Assembly: GCF_001571085.1 (NCBI RefSeq)
Contig: NZ_BCTC01000015.1
Location: forward strand, 1 to 64,000
Reading direction: 5' to 3'
DNA from: Azohydromonas lata NBRC 102462
GTDB lineage: Bacteria > Pseudomonadota > Gammaproteobacteria > Burkholderiales > Burkholderiaceae_C
DNA length: 64,000 nucleotides
Shown piece by piece: positions 1-11,066 of this stretch. Under the pieces are notes generated by a model. It did not search any database. It was not told where the DNA came from and saw nothing but the letters and a program-made list of their open reading frames with translations. Within the stretch, counting starts at the first letter, position 1. Each line of letters begins with the position of its first letter. The position numbers and the translations under genes were made by a program.

Positions 1-339
1 GGGCGTGGGCGTCGGCGCGGGGGTGGGTGTGGGGGCGGCGGGGCGGATGGTGAGCGCGTCGCGCAGGTCGCCCATTTGCACGTTCATGGTCTTGAGCGTG
101 GTCAGCGTCATGCGCTGCACTTCCAGGGCCTGGATGGTGGCGCCGAGCATGCGGGCGTTCTGCTCCAGCCAGAACTGCACGGCGCGCAGCTCGTTGATGC
201 GCTTTTCCAGCTCCTCGGGGTTGAGCGTGGGCGCCACCCACTGGCCCATGGACGGCATGGCCGCGCCGGCGCTGCCCACGAGCTTCTGCAGGAAATCGAA
301 TCCCGGAACGAGCTTGGAAAAATCGGGCTGTTCAGCCAT
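1..339 (-). CDS. phaM: PhaM-family polyhydroxyalkanoate granule regulatory protein (3' end cut by window)
   Basis: The 113 visible residues contain FDFLQKLVG near residue 14, then a helical stretch with ELEKRINELRAVQFWLEQN, then a tail of alternating Pro, Ala and Thr that runs off the window. This matches PhaM-family proteins of Burkholderiales, which bind polyhydroxybutyrate granules, PHA synthase and DNA, and attach granules to the nucleoid through a basic C-terminal tail. That tail is not visible here. The ATG at 337-339 is the first in-frame start ahead of the conserved region. The family is recognised by pattern and no catalytic residue is expected. Confidence 0.7.
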   Translation of the reverse strand, partial: MAEQPDFSKLVPGFDFLQKLVGSAGAAMPSMGQWVAPTLNPEELEKRINELRAVQFWLEQNARMLGATIQALEVQRMTLTTLKTMNVQMGDLRDALTIRPAAPTPTPAPTPTP

Positions 340-446
340 GTCTTTGTCTCCCACGACGAACCGGCGATTGTGCCTGCCGGGCATGACGGATCGCGCAGCA
401 GGAAGGTGGCGCAGGCAACGCGGGGCGGGCCGCGGCCGCGGCGCCG

Positions 447-932
447 TCAGCGCCCCTGCAGCTCGATGCGCAGCACCCCTTGGCGCTGCTGCCAGTGCAG
501 CCGGCCCAGCACGTCCATGCCCAGCAGCGGGCGGTCGCCCAGCCCCGGCAGGGCGGCCATGCGCAGGCGCTGCACCTGCACGCCGCCGTCCAGCGCCACG
601 TCGGCCAGCACCACCGTGCCCATGACCTCGCCGCCGGCTGTCTGCGTGCGCACGCGGCCGACCTCGTCGAGCTCCAGCCGCCGCGCCAGCGCCAGCGGCA
701 GCGCGCTGCTGGTGGCGCCGGTGTCCACCAGGAAATCCACCGGCTGGTTGCCTATGCGCCCGGGCCAGTGGTAGTGCCCGTCCGGCCCGCGGCGCAGCTC
801 CACCACGCCCTCCTGCAACGTGAAGCGCGTGCGCTGCTGCTGGTTCTGCCACCACTGCACGCCCAGGAACAGCACCGCGCCCAGGAGCAGCCAGACGGTG
901 GCGAATTTCAGGGAGCGGGGGAAATCGGACAT
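447..932 (-). CDS. Membrane-anchored retropepsin-like aspartic protease (clan AA, TIGR02281-like)
   Basis: The 161-residue protein has one hydrophobic segment at about residues 9-28 that probably serves as an uncleaved inner-membrane anchor, followed by a single retropepsin fold in the periplasm. The catalytic motif DTG is at residues 70-72 within FLVDTGATSSALP, and the second family signature LLGMDVLGRL is at about 136-145. Single-domain proteases of this clan act as dimers, each subunit giving one Asp. The ATG at 932 is chosen over a longer frame because it sits directly before the anchor. The natural substrate is unknown. The gene runs in the same direction as phaM but is separated by about 100 bp. 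Confidence 0.8.
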   Translation of the reverse strand: MSDFPRSLKFATVWLLLGAVLFLGVQWWQNQQQRTRFTLQEGVVELRRGPDGHYHWPGRIGNQPVDFLVDTGATSSALPLALARRLELDEVGRVRTQTAGGEVMGTVVLADVALDGGVQVQRLRMAALPGLGDRPLLGMDVLGRLHWQQRQGVLRIELQGR

Positions 933-1078
933 GGCGCTGGAGGTGGCGTTGAGGGCAGGGAAGGCAAGAGCGCATCGTCCAATGTTTTGGCCGGCGCCGC
1001 GCGGGAGCCCGGCCGTCCGGCAAACGCCGGCGGGACCCGGCCTCCCGCCAGCCAAGACGCTCCGGCCTCTACGCCGTC

Positions 1079-1098
1079 ATGCCCGCGAAAGCGGGCAT
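1079..1098. repeat. REP-like hairpin with GAAA loop
   Basis: ATGCCCGC and GCGGGCAT form a perfect 8-bp stem closed by a GAAA tetraloop. It lies in the 289-bp gap between the protease and the FAH-like gene, and is followed by a second GC-rich stretch (CACGAATGCCGGGATG). Hairpins of this kind (the TCATTCCCGCGAAAGCGGGA type) are a common dispersed repeat in Comamonadaceae genomes. Only one copy is seen here. The rest of the gap shows no gene. Confidence 0.6.
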
Positions 1099-1221
1099 CC
1101 ACGAATGCCGGGATGTGGGCTTCGATTCGATCGGCATCACGCAGGGCCGGCGTTGGTGCAGGGCGGATTCCCTTGTGGAACAGCGCAATCCCGCCCCTGC
1201 GCCTCAAGCGCCTCTTGAAAA

Positions 1222-2157
1222 TCACCCCCGGCCAATCGCCACGGCCTGCTCGATGGCGCCCAGCGGTGCCTGCCCGCGCGCGTCCAGCAGCTCCAGCCGC
1301 AGCCGGTCGCCGTGGCGCAGCCAGCCGCCGGTGGGGGCGTCGCCGGACGCTGGCTCGTGCGCGCGCAGTGCCTGCACGCTGAAGCTCGCGCCCGCCGCCT
1401 CGGCCTGTGCCGCGCAGCCCACCACGCTGCCGGCCTGCAGCATGCGCGTGTGCGCCAGCCGCGCCAGTGCCTGGCCGAAGTGCCAGGGCAGGGCCTCGGC
1501 GGCGTTGCACCGTGCCAGGCGGCGCTGGTTCCAGGTGAGCTGCAAGTCGGCGTGCAGCCGCCCGCCTTCCCAGGCCGTGCCCAGCTCGTCCGGCGTCACC
1601 GCGACCGGGCCCAGGGCCGGCGGCGGGCTGAAGCCGGCGTCCGACGCGTCCAGCGCGCGCAGCCGCCAGCGGCTCATGAGCGTGAGCAGCCGCACGCCCT
1701 CCAGCGCTTCCAGCGCCGGGGTGCCGGCGGCGATGTCGCCCGTGACCACGGCGATGCCGGCTTCGGCGTCCAGGTCCCAGCCGTCGCTGGCGAACTCGGC
1801 CACGTCGCGGGGGCCCAGCAGCGCGTCGCCCGCGCACAGCTCCAGGCGCAGCGGGGCGGGGGCGTCCGGCTCGGCTTCAGGCCGCACTGGCGACGGCCGC
1901 GTGGCCCAGGCCAGTTGAAAAGCGCGGGGCAGCGGGGCGGCGCACAGGCGCGGGTCGAAATCGAAGGCGTGGCGCACCTGGCCGCGGTTGAGCGCTTCGT
2001 AGAGCTGCTGCAGCTGCGGCGCCATGTAGTTCCAGTCGTCGAGCACCTGCTGCAGCCGGGTGGCGATGCCGGTCGCAAAATGCGCGCGTGTGAGGTCGCG
2101 CGACACCACGACGAGCTGTCCGTCGCGCGAACCGTCCTTGTAAGTCGCCAGTTTCAT
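1222..2157 (-). CDS. Degenerate fumarylacetoacetate hydrolase family protein
   Basis: The 311-residue protein begins MKLATYKDGSRDGQLVVVSRD, typical of the bacterial FAH family that hydrolyses or decarboxylates acylpyruvates. It keeps the family frame: PLPRAFQ near 75, AVVTGDI after 134, FSP and PVAVTPDELG in the middle, and GAIEQAV at the end. Active-site elements look lost. The metal-binding Glu-x-Glu reads E132-A-G134, the conserved GSGTVSN reads GSVVGCA from about 243, and the tyrosine-rich substrate loop of normal members is missing. It is probably a pseudoenzyme or has changed chemistry. The ATG at 2157 is chosen over an upstream frame because it starts the conserved N-terminus. It is divergent from the DUF3108 gene. 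Confidence 0.75.
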   Translation of the reverse strand: MKLATYKDGSRDGQLVVVSRDLTRAHFATGIATRLQQVLDDWNYMAPQLQQLYEALNRGQVRHAFDFDPRLCAAPLPRAFQLAWATRPSPVRPEAEPDAPAPLRLELCAGDALLGPRDVAEFASDGWDLDAEAGIAVVTGDIAAGTPALEALEGVRLLTLMSRWRLRALDASDAGFSPPPALGPVAVTPDELGTAWEGGRLHADLQLTWNQRRLARCNAAEALPWHFGQALARLAHTRMLQAGSVVGCAAQAEAAGASFSVQALRAHEPASGDAPTGGWLRHGDRLRLELLDARGQAPLGAIEQAVAIGRG

Positions 2158-2186
2158 AGCCCTTGTCACCGTTGCGGAACCTGCCA

Positions 2187-3326
2187 TTGTCGGCGCCGCG
2201 CCGACGCCGGGTCGCGCTGCTGCTCACGGTGGCAGGCGTGACGCTGCTGCATGCCTGGCTGCTGTTCGGCCGCGCCGGTGAACCCGAGGAAGCCTTGCCG
2301 GAGCGCACGGCCGCGGTGCCCTTCCAGTTGCAGGCCGTGCCGGCGCCCCCGCCGCCTCCGCCGCCTCCGCCTCCGCGGGCCGTGGCGCCCAAGCCGGCGC
2401 TCAAACCCAAGCCCGCGCCCAAGCCGCGCCCGGCCGAGCCGGCACCGCCGCCGGCCGAGATGGCGCCGCCCGTGGTGGCCGAGGCCGCCTCGGCGCCGGA
2501 CGCGGTGCCGGACGTGCCCGCGGCGGCGTCCGCGCCGGCATCGGCCGCCGCCGAGACGGCTGTTGCCGCGGCCTCGGTGCCGCCGGCTTCCGAAGTGGCC
2601 TCCGAAGCGGCCTCTGCCCCGGCCGCGCCCGCGTCCGCCGCCTCGGACGCGCCGCAGGCCCAGCCGGCGCCGCCCGTGTACGCCACCGAGCTGCCACCGC
2701 CCGTGCTGCGCCGCTATCGGCTGGAGCGCGGCCTGCTGTGGGGCACGGGTGTGCTGCGCTGGCAGCCCGGGGCGGGACAGTACGCGGCCTCGCTCACGGG
2801 CGACGTGGCCGGCATCAACGTGCTGGACTGGCGCAGCCAGGGCGTGCTGGACGGCGCGGGCATCGCCCCCGAGCGCTACGAGGTGCGCCGCCGCGGCCGC
2901 GACGCGCAGGCCGCCAACTTCCAGCGCGACGCGGGCAAGCTCACCTTCTCCGGGCCCACCACCGAGTTCCCGCTGCTGGCCGGCGCGCAGGACCGCCTGA
3001 GCGTGCTGCTGCAGATTCCCGCCATCGTCGCGGCCGATCCGCGCCGCTTCGTGGCGGGGGCCAGCGTGCGCGTCTTCGTCACCGGCTCGCGCGCCGATGC
3101 CGACGTCTGGACCTTCAAGGTCGAGGGCGAGCAGACGGTGGAGGGCCCCACCGGGCCCCTGCGCACGCTGAAGCTCTCGCGCGAGCCGCGCAAGCAGTAC
3201 GACACGCGCGTGGAGTTCTGGCTGGACCCGCTGTCGCACTACCTGCCCGTGCGCGCGCGGCTGTCCACCGCGGGGGGCGGCGAAGCGTTGGAACTGGTGC
3301 TGGAGTCCGAGGAACGGCTGCCCTGA
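2187..3326 (+). CDS. DUF3108 domain protein with Pro/Ala-rich spacer
   Basis: From this start the protein has about 379 residues: an N-terminal RRRR followed by one membrane segment (VALLLTVAGVTLLHAWLLFG), a run of ten prolines, then a long Pro/Ala/Lys-rich spacer, and from about residue 180 a folded DUF3108 domain. The layout resembles TonB-like proteins, with an inner-membrane anchor and an extended periplasmic spacer, but no TonB C-terminal domain is recognisable. No in-frame ATG lies before the membrane segment, so a TTG (2163, 2172 or 2187) must be used; 2187 is a guess. The gene shares a short divergent promoter region with the FAH homologue. Its function is unknown. Confidence 0.75.
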   Translation: MSAPRRRRVALLLTVAGVTLLHAWLLFGRAGEPEEALPERTAAVPFQLQAVPAPPPPPPPPPPRAVAPKPALKPKPAPKPRPAEPAPPPAEMAPPVVAEAASAPDAVPDVPAAASAPASAAAETAVAAASVPPASEVASEAASAPAAPASAASDAPQAQPAPPVYATELPPPVLRRYRLERGLLWGTGVLRWQPGAGQYAASLTGDVAGINVLDWRSQGVLDGAGIAPERYEVRRRGRDAQAANFQRDAGKLTFSGPTTEFPLLAGAQDRLSVLLQIPAIVAADPRRFVAGASVRVFVTGSRADADVWTFKVEGEQTVEGPTGPLRTLKLSREPRKQYDTRVEFWLDPLSHYLPVRARLSTAGGGEALELVLESEERLP

Positions 3327-3408
3327 AGCGTCTTGAAGCAGGTGCCGCGGGGCCGATGGGCTTGAAACTTGCCTCAACCACCTCAACTGCGGCCCAGGAG
3401 GTTTGAAG

Positions 3409-3678
3409 ATGCTCATGCTCTACAACTCGGACAGTTTCGCGGTGCTGCAGTTCGATCTGCCCGCCGTGCAGGACAACGACATCCAGGCGCAAACGCGCGG
3501 CGGTTACGAAATCGTCGACAAGTTCGCCCGCAAGGAAATCTTCCTCGAAGGCCCGCTGGCCCAGCGCTTTCGCGAAGGCGTGGACCGGCTGGTCGAAACC
3601 GAGCCCACCGAGGAGGCGCTGGACGAGTTCATCGCCGGCTACACGCAGCTCGCGCAGCAGCCCGTGACCCTGCACTGA
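3409..3678 (+). CDS. DUF3567 family small protein
   Basis: This 89-residue protein (MLMLYNSDSFAVLQFD start) matches the DUF3567 family, small soluble proteins conserved in Burkholderiales with no assigned role. A strong Shine-Dalgarno AGGAGG at 3396-3401 lies 7 bp before this ATG and fixes the start. A clear hairpin terminator follows at 3731-3760, so it is probably a single-gene transcript. It is acidic, has no membrane segment, and no motif suggests enzymatic activity. Confidence 0.85.
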   Translation: MLMLYNSDSFAVLQFDLPAVQDNDIQAQTRGGYEIVDKFARKEIFLEGPLAQRFREGVDRLVETEPTEEALDEFIAGYTQLAQQPVTLH

Positions 3679-3730
3679 GCGGCGCACCGCCCAACGCGGG
3701 CGGGAGGCCTTCCCGCCTGCCCAAGCCCTA

Positions 3731-3760
3731 CGGGCCCGCCGCGTGCGGGCCCGGTTTTTT
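3731..3760 (+). terminator. Rho-independent terminator after DUF3567 gene
   Basis: CGGGCCCGC (3731-3739) pairs with GCGGGCCCG (3745-3753) around a 5-nt loop and is followed by six T residues. It would end the DUF3567 transcript. Confidence 0.85.
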
Positions 3761-3779
3761 GTCACATCCCACGGGCTGC

Positions 3780-3800
3780 GGGCTTGAAATCTTCAAGCCC
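3780..3800. promoter_or_regulatory. Perfect inverted repeat upstream of the AAA+ gene
   Basis: GGGCTTGAA and TTCAAGCCC form perfect 9-bp arms separated by ATC, ending 68 bp before the GTG start of the AAA+ ATPase. A single half, GGGCTTGAAA, also appears at 3358-3367 before the DUF3567 gene. It may be an operator or a short mRNA hairpin. No regulator can be assigned. Confidence 0.45.
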
Positions 3801-3868
3801 ATGGGGCTTGCTGGTGCGAAGGGCCTGCGACAAGATCGCGCGCACCCTGGAAAGCGCAAGGAGTTGCG

Positions 3869-6163
3869 GTGAGAAGTCGAACCGATGCGCGCCTGCTGCC
3901 CTCACCCGGGCTGACCGAGGCCCCGGTACTCGATCTGATGTGCTCTCAGTTCGTCCTGGCCCTGACCATGAAGCAGGCCGGGCGATTCAACCTGCGCCGC
4001 GACTGGAGCAGCCTGTTGTCGCTGGTGGGCCGCCATCTGGTGTGGCCCGCTCCGGCGCTGGCGCGGCTGCGGCAGTTCCTGGGCAGGCGCTGCCGCGACA
4101 ACGAGCTCTGGCGCGGCCACGAGGCGCTCGCCGACGCGGCCTTCCTGCAGCGCCACGGCTGCTGGCGGGGCCCGTATGAGGAAGGCACGCTCTTCTTCTA
4201 CATCGACGAATACATCAAGGACGCGCCCAAGGACCTGCTGGCCGTGTTGGGCGCCACCGCCGAGTGGCTGGAGCGCAGCCTGAAGAAGCAGCCCATCCGC
4301 GTGCAGCAGAACATCGACGCGCTGGCCGCGCTGCTGCAGCTCAACCCCGCGGAGCGCGCGCTGCTGCTCTACGGGACGCTCGCGCGCTACCAGCGCGACC
4401 TGCGCGGGCTGCTGGTGGAGTTCAAGGTCTCCAGCGCGCAGGAGGCGCACGCGGCCATTGCCGCGGTGGCCGGCGTCAACGAGCAGGAGGTGGCCGAGGC
4501 GCTGCGTGCCGGATCGCGCCTGGAGCGCATCGGCATGGTCGAGAACCTCATCTCCGAGCACAACATCACCGACCTGGCCGACCTCATGAAGGTCAGCGAG
4601 CAACTGCCGCCGGTGCTCATGCGCGAGTACCGCGAGCCCAGCGAGCTCATGGCCGTGTTCACCCGCCCGGCGCGGCGCACCGATCTCACGGCCGAGGATT
4701 TCCACTTCGTGGGCGACGACGTGCAGATGCTCACCGCGCTGCTCAAGAACGCCGTGGCGCAGCGCGAGCCCGGCGTCAACGTGCTCATGTACGGCCCGCC
4801 CGGCACGGGCAAGACGGAGCTGGCCAAGGTGGTGGCGCAGGCCGCGGGGCTGGAGCTCTACGAGGTGGAATACGCCGACCGCGACGGCAACTCGCTCTCC
4901 GGGCGCGACCGCTACCGCTCGCTGCAGATCAGCCAGGTCTTCCTCAAGAGCAGCGGCCACGTGGCGCTGCTGTTCGACGAGGTGGAGGACGTCTTCCCGC
5001 CCATTTCCACCGACACCGCGCAGCTCATGGCGCGGCTGGACAGCGGCGACGCGCCGCTGTCGGGCAGCGTCAGCGGCAAGGCCTGGGTCAACCAGATCCT
5101 GGAAACCAACCCCGTGCCCGTGCTGTGGGTGACCAACCGCATCGAACAGATCGACCCGGCCTTCCGCCGCCGCTTCCAGTACCACCTGGAGCTGAAGTCG
5201 CCCCCGCCGGGCGCGCGCGAAGGGCTGGTGGCGCGGGCGCTGGAAGGCGCCGCCGTGTCGCCGGGCTTCGTGGCGCGGCTGGCCGAGCGGCGCAGCCTCA
5301 CGCCGGCGCAGATCCGCACCGCGGTGCGCTTCGCCCGCCTGGCGGCCAACGAGGCCACGGGCATGGAAGCGCTCATCGAGCGCCAGCTCGCCAACGCCGA
5401 CCGCGCCCTGGGCCAGAGCGCCGGCAGCGCCGCGCGCGTGAGCGTCACGCGCTACGTGCTGGAACTGCTCAACGTGGAGTGCCGCTTCGAGCTGCCGCGC
5501 ATCGTGGAGGCGCTGCGCCGCCGCGGCCACGGCACGCTGTGCCTGCACGGCGTGCCCGGCAGCGGCAAGACGGCGCTGGCCGAGCACCTGGCGCAGCAGC
5601 TTGGGCGCCCGCTGATGATTCGCCAGGCCAGCGACCTCATGAGCAAGTTCGTCGGCGAGACCGAGGCCAACATGGCGCGCATGTTCGAGGAGGCGCAGTC
5701 CGAGGGCGCGCTGCTGCTGCTGGACGAGGCCGACAGCTTCCTGCGCAGCCGCCGCATGGCCGAGCGCAGCTACGAGGTCAGCGAAGTCAACGAGATGCTG
5801 CAGGGCATGGAGCGCTTCGCCGGCATTTTTGTTTGCACCACCAACCTGTTCGACGACCTGGACGAGGCCGCGCTGCGGCGCTTCACCTTCAAGATCCGCT
5901 TCCATCCCTTGCGGCCGGAGCAGCGCGTGCGCATGTTCGCCAACGAGGCGCTGGAGGGCGACGCCGCGCGCATGACGGACGAGCAGCGCCAGCGCCTGGC
6001 GCAACTGGACCTGCTCACGCCGGGCGACTTTGCCGCCGTGCGCCGCCAGGTGGAGCTGTTGGGCGAGAGCTTCGAGCCGGACGAGTTCCTGAGCCAGTTG
6101 GAGAGCGAGCACCGGGTCAAGCCCGAGGCGCGGCAGCGGCGCGGCATGGGCTTTCGCGCGTGA
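3869..6163 (+). CDS. Tandem AAA+ ATPase with about 300-residue N-terminal domain
   Basis: The 764-residue protein has two complete AAA+ modules. Module 1 has Walker A GPPGTGKT at 309-316 and Walker B LLFDE at 367-371. Module 2 has GVPGSGKT at 561-568 and LLLLDE at 615-620, with FVGETEANMARMF between them resembling the pore/arginine region of classical AAA proteins. The first 280 residues are helical, non-catalytic and not assigned to a domain. Tandem AAA proteins usually form hexameric unfoldases or remodelling machines; the substrate here is unknown. The start is a GTG with AAGGAG 5 bp upstream. The gene stands alone, between a terminator and metH. Confidence 0.8.
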   Translation: MRSRTDARLLPSPGLTEAPVLDLMCSQFVLALTMKQAGRFNLRRDWSSLLSLVGRHLVWPAPALARLRQFLGRRCRDNELWRGHEALADAAFLQRHGCWRGPYEEGTLFFYIDEYIKDAPKDLLAVLGATAEWLERSLKKQPIRVQQNIDALAALLQLNPAERALLLYGTLARYQRDLRGLLVEFKVSSAQEAHAAIAAVAGVNEQEVAEALRAGSRLERIGMVENLISEHNITDLADLMKVSEQLPPVLMREYREPSELMAVFTRPARRTDLTAEDFHFVGDDVQMLTALLKNAVAQREPGVNVLMYGPPGTGKTELAKVVAQAAGLELYEVEYADRDGNSLSGRDRYRSLQISQVFLKSSGHVALLFDEVEDVFPPISTDTAQLMARLDSGDAPLSGSVSGKAWVNQILETNPVPVLWVTNRIEQIDPAFRRRFQYHLELKSPPPGAREGLVARALEGAAVSPGFVARLAERRSLTPAQIRTAVRFARLAANEATGMEALIERQLANADRALGQSAGSAARVSVTRYVLELLNVECRFELPRIVEALRRRGHGTLCLHGVPGSGKTALAEHLAQQLGRPLMIRQASDLMSKFVGETEANMARMFEEAQSEGALLLLDEADSFLRSRRMAERSYEVSEVNEMLQGMERFAGIFVCTTNLFDDLDEAALRRFTFKIRFHPLRPEQRVRMFANEALEGDAARMTDEQRQRLAQLDLLTPGDFAAVRRQVELLGESFEPDEFLSQLESEHRVKPEARQRRGMGFRA

Positions 6164-6225
6164 TTCACGCGTGACGTAGGCACGCCGGCGCACCCGTGCG
6201 GCGGCGCCGGAAAGGGTCCCCTTTC

Positions 6226-6231
6226 TACAAT
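6226..6231 (+). promoter_or_regulatory. -10-like box TACAAT close to metH N-terminal gene
   Basis: TACAAT lies only 6 bp before the ATG at 6238. If used, transcription would begin at or next to the start codon, giving a leaderless mRNA. The -35 region is GC-rich and shows no clear match. Confidence 0.4.
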
Positions 6232-6237
6232 CGGGGG

Positions 6238-7290
<1,053 letters not shown>

Positions 7291-7319
7291 GCCCGCCTGA
7301 GCCTGAATCCGGACTATTC

Positions 7320-10043
<2,724 letters not shown>

Positions 10044-10092
10044 CGGCTTGAATTGGGCGGCCTGCGCGCCGCTCCGGGGGCCTGCTCCATCG

Positions 10093-10122
10093 AACGCCCG
10101 GCTCCGCCCGGGCGTTTGTATT
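10093..10122 (+). terminator. Terminator after metH
   Basis: AACGCCCG (10093-10100) pairs with CGGGCGTT (10109-10116), followed by TGTATT. The U-run is short, but the position, 50 bp after the metH stop, is right for a transcript end. Confidence 0.6.
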
Positions 10123-10218
10123 TCGTTGCACATCCGCCGCCACAGGCGTCCGCCGTGGGCATGGCTCGATCGTTGCCTAGACAGGGACTGCCCTTCGGCG
10201 GTCCGGAAGAGCAAGGCA

Positions 10219-10995
10219 ATGCAAGGGACGAACGACATGACGATGGCAAAGCCGGCTTCGCCGCTGCGCTCGCCCGCGGCGCTGGTGGGCGGCGCGGTGC
10301 TGGTGGCGGTGCTGGGCGTGGGCGGCGGCTGGATGCTGCGCGGGACCTCGTCCGGCGCGCCGGCCGCGCCCGTGGTCACGGCGCCGGGCCAGGCGCTGTC
10401 GAACGGTGTGCAGCAGGGGCAGATGCCCGCCAACGGCGCGCCGGTGTACACGCCGGGTGGCGCCAACAACGTCAACACCGCGCGGCTGGCGCCGCAGGCG
10501 CAGGAGCTGCCGGCCGACGAGGTGCAGCGTCCAGCGCCGCCGCCCGCCGCCCCGGTGCAGCACGCACCGGCGCCGGCGCCGCGACACGTGGCCCGCGCCC
10601 CGGCGCCGGCACCGGCCGTGCAGCCGCCGGTGAGCGTGGCGCCGCAGCCCGTGGCGCAGGCCGCGGTGTGCCGCAGTTGCGGCGTGGTGGAGTCGGTGCA
10701 GGCCGTGCGCCAGGAAGGTCCGGCCCAGGGCATAGGCGCCGTGGCTGGTGGCGTGCTGGGCGGCGTGCTGGGCAACCGGGTGGGTGGCGGCACGGGCCGC
10801 AAGGTGGCGACGGTGCTGGGTGCCGTGGGCGGCGGTTTCGCCGGCCACGAGATCGAAAAGCGCGTGCGCTCCGAAACGGTCTACGACGTGCGCGTGCGCA
10901 TGGAGGACGGCAGCGTGCGCCGCTTCAGCCAGCAGCAGCCCGTCGCCACGGGCACGCGCGTGGTGGACGAGGGCGGCCGGCTGCGCGTGCAGTAA
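10219..10995 (+). CDS. Glycine-zipper 2TM domain membrane protein
   Basis: The protein has about 258 residues: an N-terminal membrane segment (ALVGGAVLVAVLGVGGGWML), a Pro/Ala-rich spacer to about residue 150, then CRSCGVVESVQAVRQEG and a glycine-zipper pair (IGAVAGGVLGGVLGNRVGGG and KVATVLGAVGGGFAGHEIEK). The end is a small beta domain (YDVRVRMEDGSVRRF). Glycine-zipper 2TM proteins of the SlyB/Rickettsia 17-kDa type sit in the cell envelope; the exact role is not known. It has no lipobox. The ATG at 10219 has GGAAGAG 7 bp upstream; an ATG at 10237 is an alternative. It converges with comM. Confidence 0.85.
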   Translation: MQGTNDMTMAKPASPLRSPAALVGGAVLVAVLGVGGGWMLRGTSSGAPAAPVVTAPGQALSNGVQQGQMPANGAPVYTPGGANNVNTARLAPQAQELPADEVQRPAPPPAAPVQHAPAPAPRHVARAPAPAPAVQPPVSVAPQPVAQAAVCRSCGVVESVQAVRQEGPAQGIGAVAGGVLGGVLGNRVGGGTGRKVATVLGAVGGGFAGHEIEKRVRSETVYDVRVRMEDGSVRRFSQQQPVATGTRVVDEGGRLRVQ

Positions 10996-11066
10996 GGCGC
11001 GGCCGGGCCGGCCGTGCGGCGTGCGGACGAGGCCGCGGCGCGTGCCGGCGGGCTTGTCGGCCCGCC

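Noticed and set aside
6164-6237. Cobalamin or SAH riboswitch before metH
   Set aside because: The gap is only 74 bp and shows neither motif.
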